A stretch of DNA of 64,000 bases from Shimia sp. R10_1 (GCF_017744095.1 NZ_JAGHQX010000006.1:248001-312000); one strand, 5' to 3'; counted from the stretch's first letter, positions 33,678 to 42,910 are shown. Made by a program: numbers and translations. The notes: generated by a model not told the origin, from the sequence alone.

Positions 33678-34124
33678 TTAAGCCCCGCTACCAGCGCTCA
33701 CCAGCTTAGGGAGGATACGCTTTAGGGCAGCAACCTCTTCAGAAGACAGCTTGCGCTGAAGCTCTGCCTCGTATCGTGCAGCCACGCTTCGCAGATCTTC
33801 ATAGGCTTTCTGGCCAGCCGGTGACAGTTCGAGCCACTCCACACGGCGGTCCTCTTCGCTGCGCGCCCGCCGCACAAAGCGCCGCTCCGAAAGCCGCTGC
33901 ACTGCGCGGCTCACCTTGGTTTTATGCAGCTTGGCACGCGCGCCGATCTCTGTCGCGGTCATCTGTCCAAACATGCCAAGGTGAAACAGCACCCGCCACT
34001 CGCTGCGCAACATGCCATAGCGATCTTTATACACCCTCTGAAAGCCAAGGCTGCTTTCCTCTGCCGCCTGATTGAGCAGATAGGGCAGAAAACTCTGCAA
34101 ATCGAAGGGATCTTTTTCTGACAT
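33678..34124 (-). CDS. MarR family transcriptional regulator divergent from hmgA
   Basis: A 148-residue MarR-type winged-helix repressor. Helix regions are clear: [74 protein letters not shown], where [13 protein letters not shown] is the recognition helix and [10 protein letters not shown] the wing. It is divergent from hmgA, 77 bases away, so it is likely to repress the homogentisate genes; homogentisate or a related acid would be the ligand, by analogy with HmgR-type control. The ligand is not shown by the sequence. Confidence 0.87.
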   Translation of the reverse strand: MSEKDPFDLQSFLPYLLNQAAEESSLGFQRVYKDRYGMLRSEWRVLFHLGMFGQMTATEIGARAKLHKTKVSRAVQRLSERRFVRRARSEEDRRVEWLELSPAGQKAYEDLRSVAARYEAELQRKLSSEEVAALKRILPKLVSAGSGA

Positions 34125-34144
34125 ATTGCGCGCTCCTTTGGCTT

Positions 34145-34186
34145 GTTAGTTACAAAACCAACTTTTACTTTTGCAACAAATATTGT
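34145..34186. promoter_or_regulatory. Candidate MarR operators before hmgA
   Basis: Two dyad elements lie in the divergent region: GTTAGTT and AACCAAC with 4 bases between (one mismatch), and ACAA-N3-TTGT. They lie 16-57 bases before hmgA, where a repressor would block transcription. Confidence 0.4.
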
Positions 34187-34201
34187 CACAGGAGCGTTGA
34201 G

Positions 34202-35557
34202 ATGACCAAACACACGGTCCCGACCCGCATGCAAAAAGCCCCCTCGCTGACCGGCCCGCACGAAGGCTACATGCCGGGCTTTGGCAACGACTTTGAAACC
34301 GAGGCCCTGCCCGGCGCCTTGCCGCAAGGCATGAACAGCCCGCAGAAATGCAACTACGGCCTTTACGGCGAGCAACTCTCAGGCACGGCCTTCACCGCCG
34401 AAACGGTTGAGCGCACATGGTGCTACCGCATCCGCCCATCTGTGAAACACAGCCGCCGCTACACCAAGATTGATGTGCCCTATTGGCAATCTGCACCCAA
34501 TGTGGACCCCGATGTCCTCTCGCTCGGCCAATACCGCTGGGATCCGGTGCCTCACACCGACGCGCCGCTGACATGGATCACAGGCATGCGCACCATGACC
34601 ACCGCCGGGGATGTGAACACCCAAGTCGGCATGGCCAGCCACATCTATCTGGTGAACACCTCAATGGAGGATGACTATTTCTTCTCCGCGGATTCAGAAC
34701 TGCTGGTGGTCCCACAAGAAGGCGTACTGCGCTTTTCCACGGAACTTGGCATCATTGATCTGGAACCCAAAGAGATCGCAATCCTCCCCCGTGGCCTGCT
34801 TTATCGCGTGGAAGTGCTCGAAGGCCCCGCGCGCGGCTTTGTCTGTGAAAACTACGGCCAGAAGTTCGAGCTGCCCGGCCGTGGCCCCATCGGCGCCAAC
34901 TGCATGGCCAACCCCCGCGACTTCAAAGCGCCGGTCGCGGCCTTTGAAGACCGCGACGCGCCTTCCACCGTGACCATCAAATGGTGCGGCCAGTTCCACC
35001 GCACAGAGATCGGCCACAGCCCACTGGATGTGGTCGCTTGGCACGGCAACTACGCACCGATGAAGTACGACCTGCGCACCTATTGCCCGGTTGGCGCGAT
35101 CCTGTTTGATCACCCCGATCCGTCGATCTTCACCGTACTCACCGCCCCTTCCGGCGTACCGGGCACGGCCAACATCGACTTTGTGCTCTTCCGCGAGCGT
35201 TGGATGGTGGCCGAGGACACCTTCCGCCCGCCCTGGTATCACAAGAACATCATGTCTGAGCTGATGGGCAATATCTACGGCCAATATGACGCCAAACCCA
35301 AAGGCTTCATTCCCGGCGGCATGAGCCTGCACAATATGATGATCCCCCATGGCCCGGACAAAAATGCCTTTGAAGGCGCATCCAACGCCGACCTGAAGGC
35401 CGAAAAACTCGACAACACCATGTCCTTCATGTTTGAGACCCGCTTCCCGCAGCACCTCACCACCTTTGCCGCACAAGAGGCCCCGCTGCAGGACGATTAC
35501 ATCGATTGCTGGTCCGACATTGAGAAGAAGTTTGACGGCACTCCCGGCAAGAAATGA
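34202..35557 (+). CDS. hmgA: Homogentisate 1,2-dioxygenase
   Basis: HmgA opens the ring of homogentisate with iron and oxygen, giving maleylacetoacetate. The 451 residues match the family throughout: [90 protein letters not shown] and the metal-ligand region [20 protein letters not shown], with a later His in [20 protein letters not shown] lies before the ATG. It heads the catabolic operon, with fahA and the rest downstream. The upstream region carries possible MarR sites. Confidence 0.97.
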   Translation: MTKHTVPTRMQKAPSLTGPHEGYMPGFGNDFETEALPGALPQGMNSPQKCNYGLYGEQLSGTAFTAETVERTWCYRIRPSVKHSRRYTKIDVPYWQSAPNVDPDVLSLGQYRWDPVPHTDAPLTWITGMRTMTTAGDVNTQVGMASHIYLVNTSMEDDYFFSADSELLVVPQEGVLRFSTELGIIDLEPKEIAILPRGLLYRVEVLEGPARGFVCENYGQKFELPGRGPIGANCMANPRDFKAPVAAFEDRDAPSTVTIKWCGQFHRTEIGHSPLDVVAWHGNYAPMKYDLRTYCPVGAILFDHPDPSIFTVLTAPSGVPGTANIDFVLFRERWMVAEDTFRPPWYHKNIMSELMGNIYGQYDAKPKGFIPGGMSLHNMMIPHGPDKNAFEGASNADLKAEKLDNTMSFMFETRFPQHLTTFAAQEAPLQDDYIDCWSDIEKKFDGTPGKK

Positions 35558-35580
35558 GGCCCCAATAATAAACCAGGGTA

Positions 35581-35647
35581 AGGGGGCCAGCCCCCTCGCT
35601 TGCCAAAGGCAAGCCCACCCCCGGGATATTTTGTGAATGAGAAACCC
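35581..35647 (+). repeat. Intergenic repeat, copy 2
   Basis: Hairpin AGGGGGCCAGCCCCCT (35581-35596), hairpin GCTTGCCAAAGGCAAGC (35598-35614), then CCCGGGATATTT and AATGAGAAAC. This lies between hmgA and fahA. Copies are at 16147 (inverted), 52396 (inverted) and 57152. Confidence 0.65.
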
Positions 35648-35678
35648 CAGCCGGCGTGCTGAAACAAAAGGAACCGCA

Positions 35679-36953
35679 ATGCCTTTGCTGAGATCATGGG
35701 TGGAGAGCGCCAACACTCCGGACGGCCCATTTCCGCTGAACAATCTGCCTTACGGGGTATTTTCCGTTGATGACGGCGATCTGCGCTGTGGCACGGCCAT
35801 TGGCGATCGGATCATCGACCTCACCGGGCTGGAGGCCGCAGGCACCCTGCGCGCGGACCCGGATGCGGATGTGCTGGATGCGCCTTACTGGAACGACTTT
35901 ATGGAGCTTGGGGCCGAGGTCTGGGCCCGCTATCGCGACACACTTCAGACGCTGCTCGCGGAGAACGCGGATGAGGCCACGCAAGACGCTTTGACCTTCT
36001 ATTCCGTGCCGCTCTCCGCCGCGACGCTGCACATGCCTTTCAAAGTGTCCGAATACACCGATTTCTACGCAGGCAGGCACCACGCGCAAAACGTGGGCAC
36101 AATGTTCCGGGGCCCTGAGAACGCGCTGCCGCCCAATTGGCTGCACATCCCAATTGGCTACAACGGGCGCGCCTCTTCGGTTGTGGTCTCCGGCACCGAC
36201 ATCCGCCGCCCCTGGGGCCAGCTCAAATCGCCAGAGCATGACACCCCCGCCTTCCTGCCCTCCCGGCGCTTTGATATTGAGCTTGAGATGGGCGCCATTG
36301 TCGGCCACCCCTCCAAACGGCCAGTGACCGTGCAGGAAGCCGACGACATGATCTTTGGCTATGTGCTGCTCAACGACTGGTCCGCGCGCGACATTCAGGC
36401 CTGGGAGTACCAACCACTTGGCCCGTTTCAGGCCAAAGCCACCGCCACCTCGATTTCCCCGTGGATCGTCACCAAAGCCGCGCTTGAACCATTTCGCACC
36501 GACACGCCCGTGCGTGACTTTGAGCTGCTTGACCACCTCAAAGACGCAGGACCGATGCTCTATGACATCGACCTGAGCATCAGCATGGCACCGGACGGCC
36601 AGACACCCAGCACCATTGCGCGCACCAACTATGACCAGATGTATTATTCCGCCGCCCAGCAGCTTGCGCATCACACCACCTCCGGCTGCCCAATGAATGT
36701 GGGCGATCTGCTGGGTTCGGGCACCATATCTGGCCCCTCAAAGCCTGAGCGCGGCAGCCTTCTGGAACTCAGCTGGGGCGGCAAAGAGCCTTTTACGCTT
36801 GAGACAGGTGAAACCCGTACCTTTATCGAGGATGGCGACACGCTCACGCTGCATGGTGCCGCGCAGGGCGAGGGCTACACCATCGGCTTTGGCACCTGCA
36901 CCGGCACGGTTCTGCCCGCATTGGATGATCCTTTTGCAGGAGACCTCTCATGA
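35679..36953 (+). CDS. fahA: Fumarylacetoacetase
   Basis: FahA splits fumarylacetoacetate to fumarate and acetoacetate, the last step of the homogentisate route. The 424 residues show the N-terminal SH3-like part (LRSWVESANTPDGPFPLNNLPYGVF) and the catalytic core FKVSEYTDFYAGRHHAQNVGTMFRGPENALPPNWLHIPIGYNGRASS, with the Asp and His expected at the active site, ELEMGAIVG and NDWSARDIQAWEYQPLGPF. GGAACCGCA lies before the ATG; the longer in-frame start has no support. It follows hmgA after repeat copy 2 and overlaps the next gene by 4 bases. Confidence 0.96.
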   Translation: MPLLRSWVESANTPDGPFPLNNLPYGVFSVDDGDLRCGTAIGDRIIDLTGLEAAGTLRADPDADVLDAPYWNDFMELGAEVWARYRDTLQTLLAENADEATQDALTFYSVPLSAATLHMPFKVSEYTDFYAGRHHAQNVGTMFRGPENALPPNWLHIPIGYNGRASSVVVSGTDIRRPWGQLKSPEHDTPAFLPSRRFDIELEMGAIVGHPSKRPVTVQEADDMIFGYVLLNDWSARDIQAWEYQPLGPFQAKATATSISPWIVTKAALEPFRTDTPVRDFELLDHLKDAGPMLYDIDLSISMAPDGQTPSTIARTNYDQMYYSAAQQLAHHTTSGCPMNVGDLLGSGTISGPSKPERGSLLELSWGGKEPFTLETGETRTFIEDGDTLTLHGAAQGEGYTIGFGTCTGTVLPALDDPFAGDLS

Positions 36954-37489
36954 GCCACCCCCGCTATCTCGGCTATATCGCCATGAGCCTTGATGGCTTC
37001 ATCGCAACGCCGGATGGCGGCGTTGACTGGCTCACCCCCTTTAACAACGCGCTCTCGGAAGATGGCGGGGATGGCGGCTATAGCGATTTCATTGCCCCCA
37101 TTGACGCCGTTCTGATGGGGCGCAGCACCTATCAGCAGGTGATGGGCTGGGGCTGGCCTTATGAGGCGCGCGCAGGCTATGTGCTCACACGGCAGCACGG
37201 CTTTACCGGAGACCATGTCACCGCCGCAGGTGACATAGACACCCTGCGCGCTGCGATCGCGGCAAACGGCCACAAAACCATCTGGGTCATGGGCGGCGGT
37301 GAAACCCAACGCGCCGCGCTTGATGCGGGCCTGTTTGACGCAATCACCCTGTTTGTCATGCCCACCCTTCTGGGCGCGGGCCTGCCGTGTTTTGCACCCG
37401 GCGCGCAGCGCGATCTGGACCTGAGCCAGATCACCCAGAAACCGGGAGGCATTGTGCAACTCGACTACACCTTCAAGGAGCCCTCCTGA
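36950..37489 (+). CDS. Dihydrofolate reductase family (RibD C-terminal-like) protein
   Basis: A 179-residue protein with the RibD-C/DHFR-like fold that binds NADPH. Visible elements are YIAMSLDGFIATPDGGVDWL, DAVLMGRSTYQQVMGWG and KTIWVMGGGETQRAALDAGLFDAITLFVMPTLLGAGLPCF. Such proteins reduce pteridine- or flavin-like compounds, but the substrates of stand-alone family members are mostly unknown. It overlaps fahA (ATGA) and is followed by the MBL-fold gene with a one-base overlap, so it is part of the catabolic operon. Its role there is not known; repair of a reduced cofactor or of a side product is conceivable. Confidence 0.86.
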   Translation: MSHPRYLGYIAMSLDGFIATPDGGVDWLTPFNNALSEDGGDGGYSDFIAPIDAVLMGRSTYQQVMGWGWPYEARAGYVLTRQHGFTGDHVTAAGDIDTLRAAIAANGHKTIWVMGGGETQRAALDAGLFDAITLFVMPTLLGAGLPCFAPGAQRDLDLSQITQKPGGIVQLDYTFKEPS

Positions 37490-38439
37490 TGAGCAAAGCC
37501 TTCGCCTCCCAGAGCGACACAGAAGAGAAAACCATCTCCTTCACCGAAGTCGGCGACGGGCTTTATGCCTTCACCGCCGAAGGAGATCCCAACTCTGGCG
37601 TGATCATCGGCGATGACAGCGTGATGATTGTCGAGGCGCAGGCCACGCCCCGTCTGGCGCAAAAGGTGATCGACTGCGTGCGCGCGGTCACTGACAAGCC
37701 GATCTCCCATCTGGTGCTGACCCATTACCACGCCGTGCGCGTGCTGGGGGCCTCTGCCTATGGTGCCGATCAGATCATCATGAGCGATGCCGCCCGCGCC
37801 ATGGTGGTGGAACGCGGACAGGAGGACTGGGACAGCGAATTTCAACGTTTCCCGCGCCTGTTTGAAGGCCATGAGAGCATCCCCGGCCTAACCTACCCCA
37901 CCACCACCTTCCGCGAGAAGATGACAGTCTACCTCGGCAACCGGCGTGTTGACCTCATGCATCTGGGCCGCGCCCATACGGCGGGCGACATCGTCGTGCA
38001 TGTGCCTGACCAAAACGTCATGTTCACCGGCGATATCGTGGAATACCACTCAGCCTGTTACTGCGGCGACGGGCATTTTGGCGACTGGGGCACCACTTTG
38101 GACGCCATCAAAGCCTTTGATCTGGATGCCATCGCCCCGGGCCGCGGCGATGCGCTCATTGGCAAAGACATGGTCAACGCCGCCATCGCAAGCACCCGCG
38201 ACTTTGTGCAAAGCACCTACCGCCCGGCAGCGCAAGTGGCCGCACGCGGCGGCTCGTTAAAAGAAGCATGGGAGGCCGTGCGCGCCGCCTGTGACCCAAA
38301 ATTTGCCGACTATGCGATCTATGAGCACTGCCTCCCGTTCAACGTCGCCCGCGCCTATGACGAAGCCCGCGGCATTGACACCCCACGCATCTGGACCGCC
38401 CAGCGCGATCTGGAGATGTGGGAGGCCCTGCAAACCTAG
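37489..38439 (+). CDS. MBL-fold metallohydrolase with an altered metal motif
   Basis: A 316-residue metallo-beta-lactamase-fold protein. The usual HxHxDH motif is replaced by His79-Tyr-His81-Ala-Val83-Arg84, so the site-2 Asp and His are missing. The later His is kept in GRAHTAGD and the Asp in FTGDIVEYHS. It may bind one metal or have changed chemistry. AAGGAG stands before the ATG. It lies inside the homogentisate operon, between the DHFR-like gene and the flavin hydroxylase, where it could act on a thioester or lactone related to the pathway; this is a guess. Confidence 0.83.
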   Translation: MSKAFASQSDTEEKTISFTEVGDGLYAFTAEGDPNSGVIIGDDSVMIVEAQATPRLAQKVIDCVRAVTDKPISHLVLTHYHAVRVLGASAYGADQIIMSDAARAMVVERGQEDWDSEFQRFPRLFEGHESIPGLTYPTTTFREKMTVYLGNRRVDLMHLGRAHTAGDIVVHVPDQNVMFTGDIVEYHSACYCGDGHFGDWGTTLDAIKAFDLDAIAPGRGDALIGKDMVNAAIASTRDFVQSTYRPAAQVAARGGSLKEAWEAVRAACDPKFADYAIYEHCLPFNVARAYDEARGIDTPRIWTAQRDLEMWEALQT

Positions 38440-38542
38440 AGCGCAAAAGGTGATTGCCGTCCAATTGACCGAAATCATGGCGAGGGCTGACAGGATTTGG
38501 CAGCCTTCTGCACGGAAGGCGCGCAAATTAAGGAGGAGCACT

Positions 38543-40153
38543 ATGACCAAAATCTTTGAAAGTCCCCTCTACGCCTACCACCGCAGCCCCGATCAGGACG
38601 CCGCTGTGCCAGTGCGCCACCCGGTTCTGATCATCGGCGCAGGCCCTGTGGGGCTCACCACCGCCATCGATCTCGCCCAGCTGGGTGTCCCCGTGGTGGT
38701 GCTTGATGACAATGACCGCGTGGTGACCGGCTCCCGCGCGATTTGCTTTGCCAAACGCCCGCTGGAAATTCTCGATCGTCTGGGCTGTGGTCAGCAAATG
38801 GTTGATCACGGCATCGGCTGGTCCAGGGGCAAAGTCTTTTCTCGCGACCGCGCGATCTATGATTTCAACCTCACCGACACCCCCGGTCACAAACGCCCTG
38901 CCTTCATCAACCTGCAGCAATACACCTTTGAACGGCTGCTCGTGGAAAAGATCCGCGCCATGCAGGCCGAGGGCGCGCCCATCGAAATACGCGGCTGCAA
39001 CAAGGTGGAGGCCATTGGCCAGCACTATGATCACGTCACCATCGAGGTCGACACCCCCGAGGGCAGCTACACGCTGGAGGCCGACTGGCTGATCGCCTGT
39101 GACGGAGCCAGATCCCCCACCCGCCGCATGCTGGGCATCGCATTTGACGGTGAAGTGTTTGAGGACAATTTCCTCATTGCTGATGTGGTGATGCAGGCCA
39201 ACTTCCCGACCGAGCGCTGGTTCTGGTTTGATCCCCCTTTCAACCCGGGCCAATCCGCCCTACTGCACAAACAGCCCGAGAACGTCTGGCGGATTGATCT
39301 GCAGCTGGGCCCTGACATCGACAAAGAGCGTGAAAAACGCCCCGAAAATGTGATCCCCCGCCTCAAGGCCATGCTGGGGGAGCATGTGGAATTCAAACTT
39401 GAGTGGGTGTCGATCTACAGCTTCCAATGCTGTCGGATGGAGCGTTTCGTACACGGCCGCACCATTTTTGCCGGGGATGCGGCCCATCAGGTTTCGCCTT
39501 TCGGCGCACGCGGGGCCAACTCCGGCCTGCAGGATGCTGACAATCTCTCATGGAAGCTGCATTTGATCCTGACCGGCAAGGCTCCCAACAGCCTGATGGA
39601 GAGCTACCATACAGAACGCGCCGAAGCGGCGGATGAGAATATTCTCAATTCCACCCGCGCCACGGAATTCATCACACCAAAGTCAGACATGAGCCGCCTG
39701 CTGCGCGACGCAGTGCTTGATCTTGCGGCAGATCAGGAATTTGCGCGCCCGCTGGTGAATTCTGGCCGCTTGTCCACCCCCTGCACCTACCGCAACAGCC
39801 CCCTGATCAGCGCTGATGCCCTCGCCGGCCCCGCGCTCACCTGTCCCGGCAGCCCCTGCCCGGATGCCCCTCTGAGCGAGGGCCACCTGCTCGACAAGCT
39901 TGGCAACCGCTTCATCTTGCTCACAATTGATGCAGAGGCCCCCGACGCCTTCGAAGAGTGCGGCGTCCGCGCAGAGCGCCTGGCGCTTTCGGTGCGCGAT
40001 GACCCGAGCCTGACGCTCAAGCGGCAATACCTCGGCGACTGCCCCGCAGGGGTCTACCTGATCCGCCCCGATCAATACATCGCGGCGCGCCGCGACAGCT
40101 ATGATGACCGCCACTTCCGCGCCGCCCTGCGCCGCGCCACAGGAAAGGAGTGA
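38543..40153 (+). CDS. FAD-dependent aromatic hydroxylase (MhpA/MhaA-like)
   Basis: A 536-residue class A flavin monooxygenase. The FAD motif is GAGPVG (residues 32-37) in PVLIIGAGPVGLTTAIDLAQLG; the DG motif is in WLIACDGARSPTRRMLG; and the GD motif is IFAGDAAHQVSPFGARGANSGLQDADNLSWKL. A C-terminal thioredoxin-like part follows. AGGAGGAG lies before the ATG. It resembles MhpA-type hydroxylases. Because the gene next to it encodes a small protein and the operon makes and uses homogentisate, I infer 6-hydroxylation of 3-hydroxyphenylacetate, as by MhaA. The substrate is not proven by sequence. Confidence 0.83.
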   Translation: MTKIFESPLYAYHRSPDQDAAVPVRHPVLIIGAGPVGLTTAIDLAQLGVPVVVLDDNDRVVTGSRAICFAKRPLEILDRLGCGQQMVDHGIGWSRGKVFSRDRAIYDFNLTDTPGHKRPAFINLQQYTFERLLVEKIRAMQAEGAPIEIRGCNKVEAIGQHYDHVTIEVDTPEGSYTLEADWLIACDGARSPTRRMLGIAFDGEVFEDNFLIADVVMQANFPTERWFWFDPPFNPGQSALLHKQPENVWRIDLQLGPDIDKEREKRPENVIPRLKAMLGEHVEFKLEWVSIYSFQCCRMERFVHGRTIFAGDAAHQVSPFGARGANSGLQDADNLSWKLHLILTGKAPNSLMESYHTERAEAADENILNSTRATEFITPKSDMSRLLRDAVLDLAADQEFARPLVNSGRLSTPCTYRNSPLISADALAGPALTCPGSPCPDAPLSEGHLLDKLGNRFILLTIDAEAPDAFEECGVRAERLALSVRDDPSLTLKRQYLGDCPAGVYLIRPDQYIAARRDSYDDRHFRAALRRATGKE

Positions 40154-40156
40154 TCC

Positions 40157-40387
40157 ATGTCAGACCCCCTGTCGAAAACCCTCTCAGAGAAACTGACCCT
40201 CACCCCCAATTTTGAAGACGCCGATGCTTTCTTTGCTGCGCTGACACAGGCCCACACCGGGCTCACCCGCGCTGAAAGTGATGCGCTCAATGCGCGGCTG
40301 ATCTTTGTTCTGGCCAATCACATAGGGGGCAGCGCGGCACTCAACACCGCCATCGCCACCGCCAAAGCCGCGCACGCCACCGCATGA
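40157..40387 (+). CDS. DUF2783 protein, possible coupling partner of the hydroxylase
   Basis: A 76-residue acidic alpha-helical protein of family DUF2783 (LTLTPNFEDADAFFAALTQAHTGLTRAESDALNARLIFVLANHIGG). It starts 3 bases after the flavin hydroxylase stop and overlaps maiA by 4 bases; AAAGGAG precedes it. As I recall, 3-hydroxyphenylacetate hydroxylase of Pseudomonas putida U has a large flavoprotein and a small coupling protein of about this size. That layout fits here, but I cannot compare the sequences. It has no catalytic motif of its own. Confidence 0.78.
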   Translation: MSDPLSKTLSEKLTLTPNFEDADAFFAALTQAHTGLTRAESDALNARLIFVLANHIGGSAALNTAIATAKAAHATA

Positions 40388-41019
40388 GCACCGTGCTTTA
40401 TGATTACTGGCGGTCCTCCGCCAGCTACCGTGTGCGTATTGCGCTACATCTCGCAGACATCCCTTTTGAGCGCGTCACCGTCGATCTGCTCAAAGGGGCG
40501 CATAAGGCACCAGACCACCTCGCACGTCACGCACAAGGGCTGGTGCCCGCGCTCACCATCGACGATCAGACCTTCACGCAATCGCTGGCGATCCTGGAAT
40601 ACCTCAACGCCACCAGAGACATGCAGCTGGTGCCTCAGGATCCCGCCCAAGCTGCCAAGGTACGCGCCCTCGCACAAACGCTGGCGGTTGATGTGCATCC
40701 GGTGTGCAATCTGTCCGTGGTGCGTTTCGCCACCCAAGACATGGACAATCCTGCGCAGGCCAGCACAGCTTGGATGCAGCATTTCATCCGCGCTGGCCTA
40801 ACCGCCTTTGAGGCACAGCTCGCCGCCTTTGACCAAACACCCTATGCCTGTGGCGACCGCGTGTCGCTCGCCGACATCTGTCTGATCCCACAGCTTTACA
40901 ATGCCACGCGTTGGGGGGTCGACGTGTCTGATTTTCCCCGCACGGCTGCCGTACAAGCTGCCTGTGATGCGCTGCCCGCCTTTGCAGCAGCACATCCAGA
41001 TGCCCTCTCACCAGCCTGA
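40384..41019 (+). CDS. maiA: Maleylacetoacetate isomerase (zeta-class GST)
   Basis: MaiA uses glutathione to turn maleylacetoacetate into fumarylacetoacetate, linking HmgA and FahA. The 211 residues start VLYDYWRSSASYRVRIALHLADIPFE with the active Ser-Ser at 11-12, then VPALTIDDQTFTQSLAILEYLNAT for glutathione binding and the C-terminal helix domain with RVSLADICLIPQLYNATRWGVD. The start overlaps DUF2783 as ATGA. It is the last gene of the operon and converges with hpaR. Confidence 0.95.
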   Translation: MSTVLYDYWRSSASYRVRIALHLADIPFERVTVDLLKGAHKAPDHLARHAQGLVPALTIDDQTFTQSLAILEYLNATRDMQLVPQDPAQAAKVRALAQTLAVDVHPVCNLSVVRFATQDMDNPAQASTAWMQHFIRAGLTAFEAQLAAFDQTPYACGDRVSLADICLIPQLYNATRWGVDVSDFPRTAAVQAACDALPAFAAAHPDALSPA

Positions 41020-41026
41020 TTGAGAA

Positions 41027-41467
41027 TTACAGATCTATCTCGTTCAATTGGTTGAGCAGATCCAGCAGCTGATCATAGCGTGCCCCACCCATATGATCCT
41101 TTAATTGCTGGGCATATTGACGTGCGCTTGGGATGTTGTCGTCGATCAACTTGAACCCCAGATCTGTCGCTTTGATGACCTGCCTCCGACCATCTTTTTC
41201 GTCCCGCTCTCGGGTGATGTAACCCTTCTCTTCCAGCTTGTGCAAAATACGCGTCAAACTGGGAAGCAACAGAACCGCCCGCTCCGCAATAGAGGTCGGA
41301 TCCATCGGCCCGTCTTCCACCAAAACACGCACCACGCGCCATTGCTGTTCGGTCACCCCTACATCCACCAGCATTTTGCGTGCCGGTTTCATAACTTTCT
41401 CTCTCGCACGCAAAAGCACCATGGGAAGAGACTGAGAAGTACTGAGAATTTGAGTATTGCCTGTCAT
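41027..41467 (-). CDS. hpaR: HpaR-type MarR family regulator
   Basis: A 146-residue MarR-type repressor that resembles HpaR, the regulator of homoprotocatechuate genes (TSQSLPMVLLRAREKVMKPARKMLVDVGVTEQQWRVVRVLVEDGPMDPTSIAERAVLLLPSLTRILHKLEEKGYITRERDEKDGRRQVI). I use the ATG at 41467, which matches the family N-terminus; the earlier start at 41524 adds an unrelated part. No strong ribosome binding site is seen. It is divergent from the ABC transporter, so it may control uptake of an aromatic acid. There is no hpa gene nearby, so the name stands for type only. Confidence 0.82.
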   Translation of the reverse strand: MTGNTQILSTSQSLPMVLLRAREKVMKPARKMLVDVGVTEQQWRVVRVLVEDGPMDPTSIAERAVLLLPSLTRILHKLEEKGYITRERDEKDGRRQVIKATDLGFKLIDDNIPSARQYAQQLKDHMGGARYDQLLDLLNQLNEIDL

Positions 41468-41716
41468 GTAACATTCATGCACCGGAACGGCTTGAAAGGC
41501 AATTTTTTTAGCCTGAATTGTCATGGTGCGGCCCATCTGCAGCGGCGCTGCAACAGCTGTGAAACCACAGCACCAAATCGGGCGTACCGCACGCGCAGCA
41601 CACCTACGTAATTTCCCCGAATTGACCCTTTTCAAACCCACAACCTACCATGACGCCAATCACCTCAGCCAATCGCGTCAGCGGGGCCTTGCAGGTGACG
41701 TTAGGGAGGAAAACGC

Positions 41717-42889
41717 ATGAACAAGTGGCTCATTTCGAGCGCAGTTTCGGCTGTGCTAATGGCAACCACCGCGCAGGCTGACATCAAGATCGCCCACGTC
41801 TATGGCAAAACCGGCCCGTTTGAGGCCTACGCCAAGCAAAGCCATGACGGCCTGATGCTCGGACTGGAATATGCCACAGGTGGCACGATGGAAATCGACG
41901 GTGAGAAAATCGTCGTGATCGAGAAAGACACCCAACTCAAGCCCGACAATGGCAAAGCCCTGCTGGAAGAGGCTTATGGTGATGACGAGGTCGATCTCGC
42001 CATTGGTCCGGTCAGCTCAGGTGTGGCCCTCGCCATGCTGCCTGTCGCCGAAGAGTATGAAAAGCTCCTGATTGTCGAGCCGGCCGTCGCCGACAGCATC
42101 ACCGGCGCCAACTGGAACCGCTATATCTTCCGCACCGGGCGCAACAGCTCGCAAGACGCCATTGCCAATGCCATTGCACTGGCGGGCGAAGACGTGCAAA
42201 TCGCCACGCTGGCGCAGGACTACGCCTTCGGCCGCGACGGCATCGCCGCCTTCCGCGAAGCGCTTGAGGGTCAGGGGCAGGCGATTGTCCACGAAGAATA
42301 CGTGCCCACCGACACCACCGATTTCACCGCCGCCGCAGAGCGGATCTTCACCGCGATGAAAGATCTGGAGGGCAACAAACGCCTGTTCATCATCTGGGCG
42401 GGCGGCGGCAATCCCATGGGTAAGATTCAAGCCATGGATCCCTCCCGCTTTGGCGTGGAAATTGCCACCGGTGGCAACATTCTGGCCGCCATGAAAGCCT
42501 ACAAGGAGTTTCCGGGGCTTGAGGGCGCGACCTACTACTACCACGACATCCCGCAAAATGAGGTCAACGACTGGCTCGTGAAAACCCATGAGGAGCGCTT
42601 TGGCACGCCTCCAGATTTCTTCACCGCGGGCGGCATGACCGCCGGGATCGCCGCTGTTGAAGCGATCAAAAAGGCAGGCGGCACTGACACCGAAGATCTG
42701 ATTGCGGCCATGGAAGGCATGGAGTGGATGACTCCCAAGGGCAAAATGATGTTCCGCGCCGAGGATCATCAGGCGCTCCAGCCAATGTATCACTTCAAAA
42801 TCCGAGTGGATGACAGTGTGGAATGGGCCATCCCCGAACTGGTGCGCGAAATCGCCATCGACGAGCTGCCCATCCCGGTGCGCAACTGA
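41717..42889 (+). CDS. Branched-chain-type ABC transporter substrate-binding protein
   Basis: A 390-residue periplasmic binding protein of the HAAT family. The signal peptide is MNKWLISSAVSAVLMATTAQA. The mature part begins DIKIAHVYGKTGPFEAYAKQSHDGLMLGLEYATGG, as in leucine- and amide-binding proteins, and goes on with DLAIGPVSSGVALAMLPVAEEY and QIATLAQDYAFGRDGIAAFREAL. GGGAGG stands before the ATG. In this setting the ligand may be an aromatic acid rather than an amino acid. It leads the five-gene transporter set and is divergent from hpaR. Confidence 0.9.
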   Translation: MNKWLISSAVSAVLMATTAQADIKIAHVYGKTGPFEAYAKQSHDGLMLGLEYATGGTMEIDGEKIVVIEKDTQLKPDNGKALLEEAYGDDEVDLAIGPVSSGVALAMLPVAEEYEKLLIVEPAVADSITGANWNRYIFRTGRNSSQDAIANAIALAGEDVQIATLAQDYAFGRDGIAAFREALEGQGQAIVHEEYVPTDTTDFTAAAERIFTAMKDLEGNKRLFIIWAGGGNPMGKIQAMDPSRFGVEIATGGNILAAMKAYKEFPGLEGATYYYHDIPQNEVNDWLVKTHEERFGTPPDFFTAGGMTAGIAAVEAIKKAGGTDTEDLIAAMEGMEWMTPKGKMMFRAEDHQALQPMYHFKIRVDDSVEWAIPELVREIAIDELPIPVRN

Positions 42890-42910
42890 TCTGACGGTTT
42901 AAAATCCCCG

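Noticed and set aside
41027..41467. True homoprotocatechuate (hpa) gene cluster because of the HpaR-type regulator
   Set aside because: No hpa meta-cleavage genes are present; the surrounding pathway is homogentisate cleavage, so only the regulator type matches.
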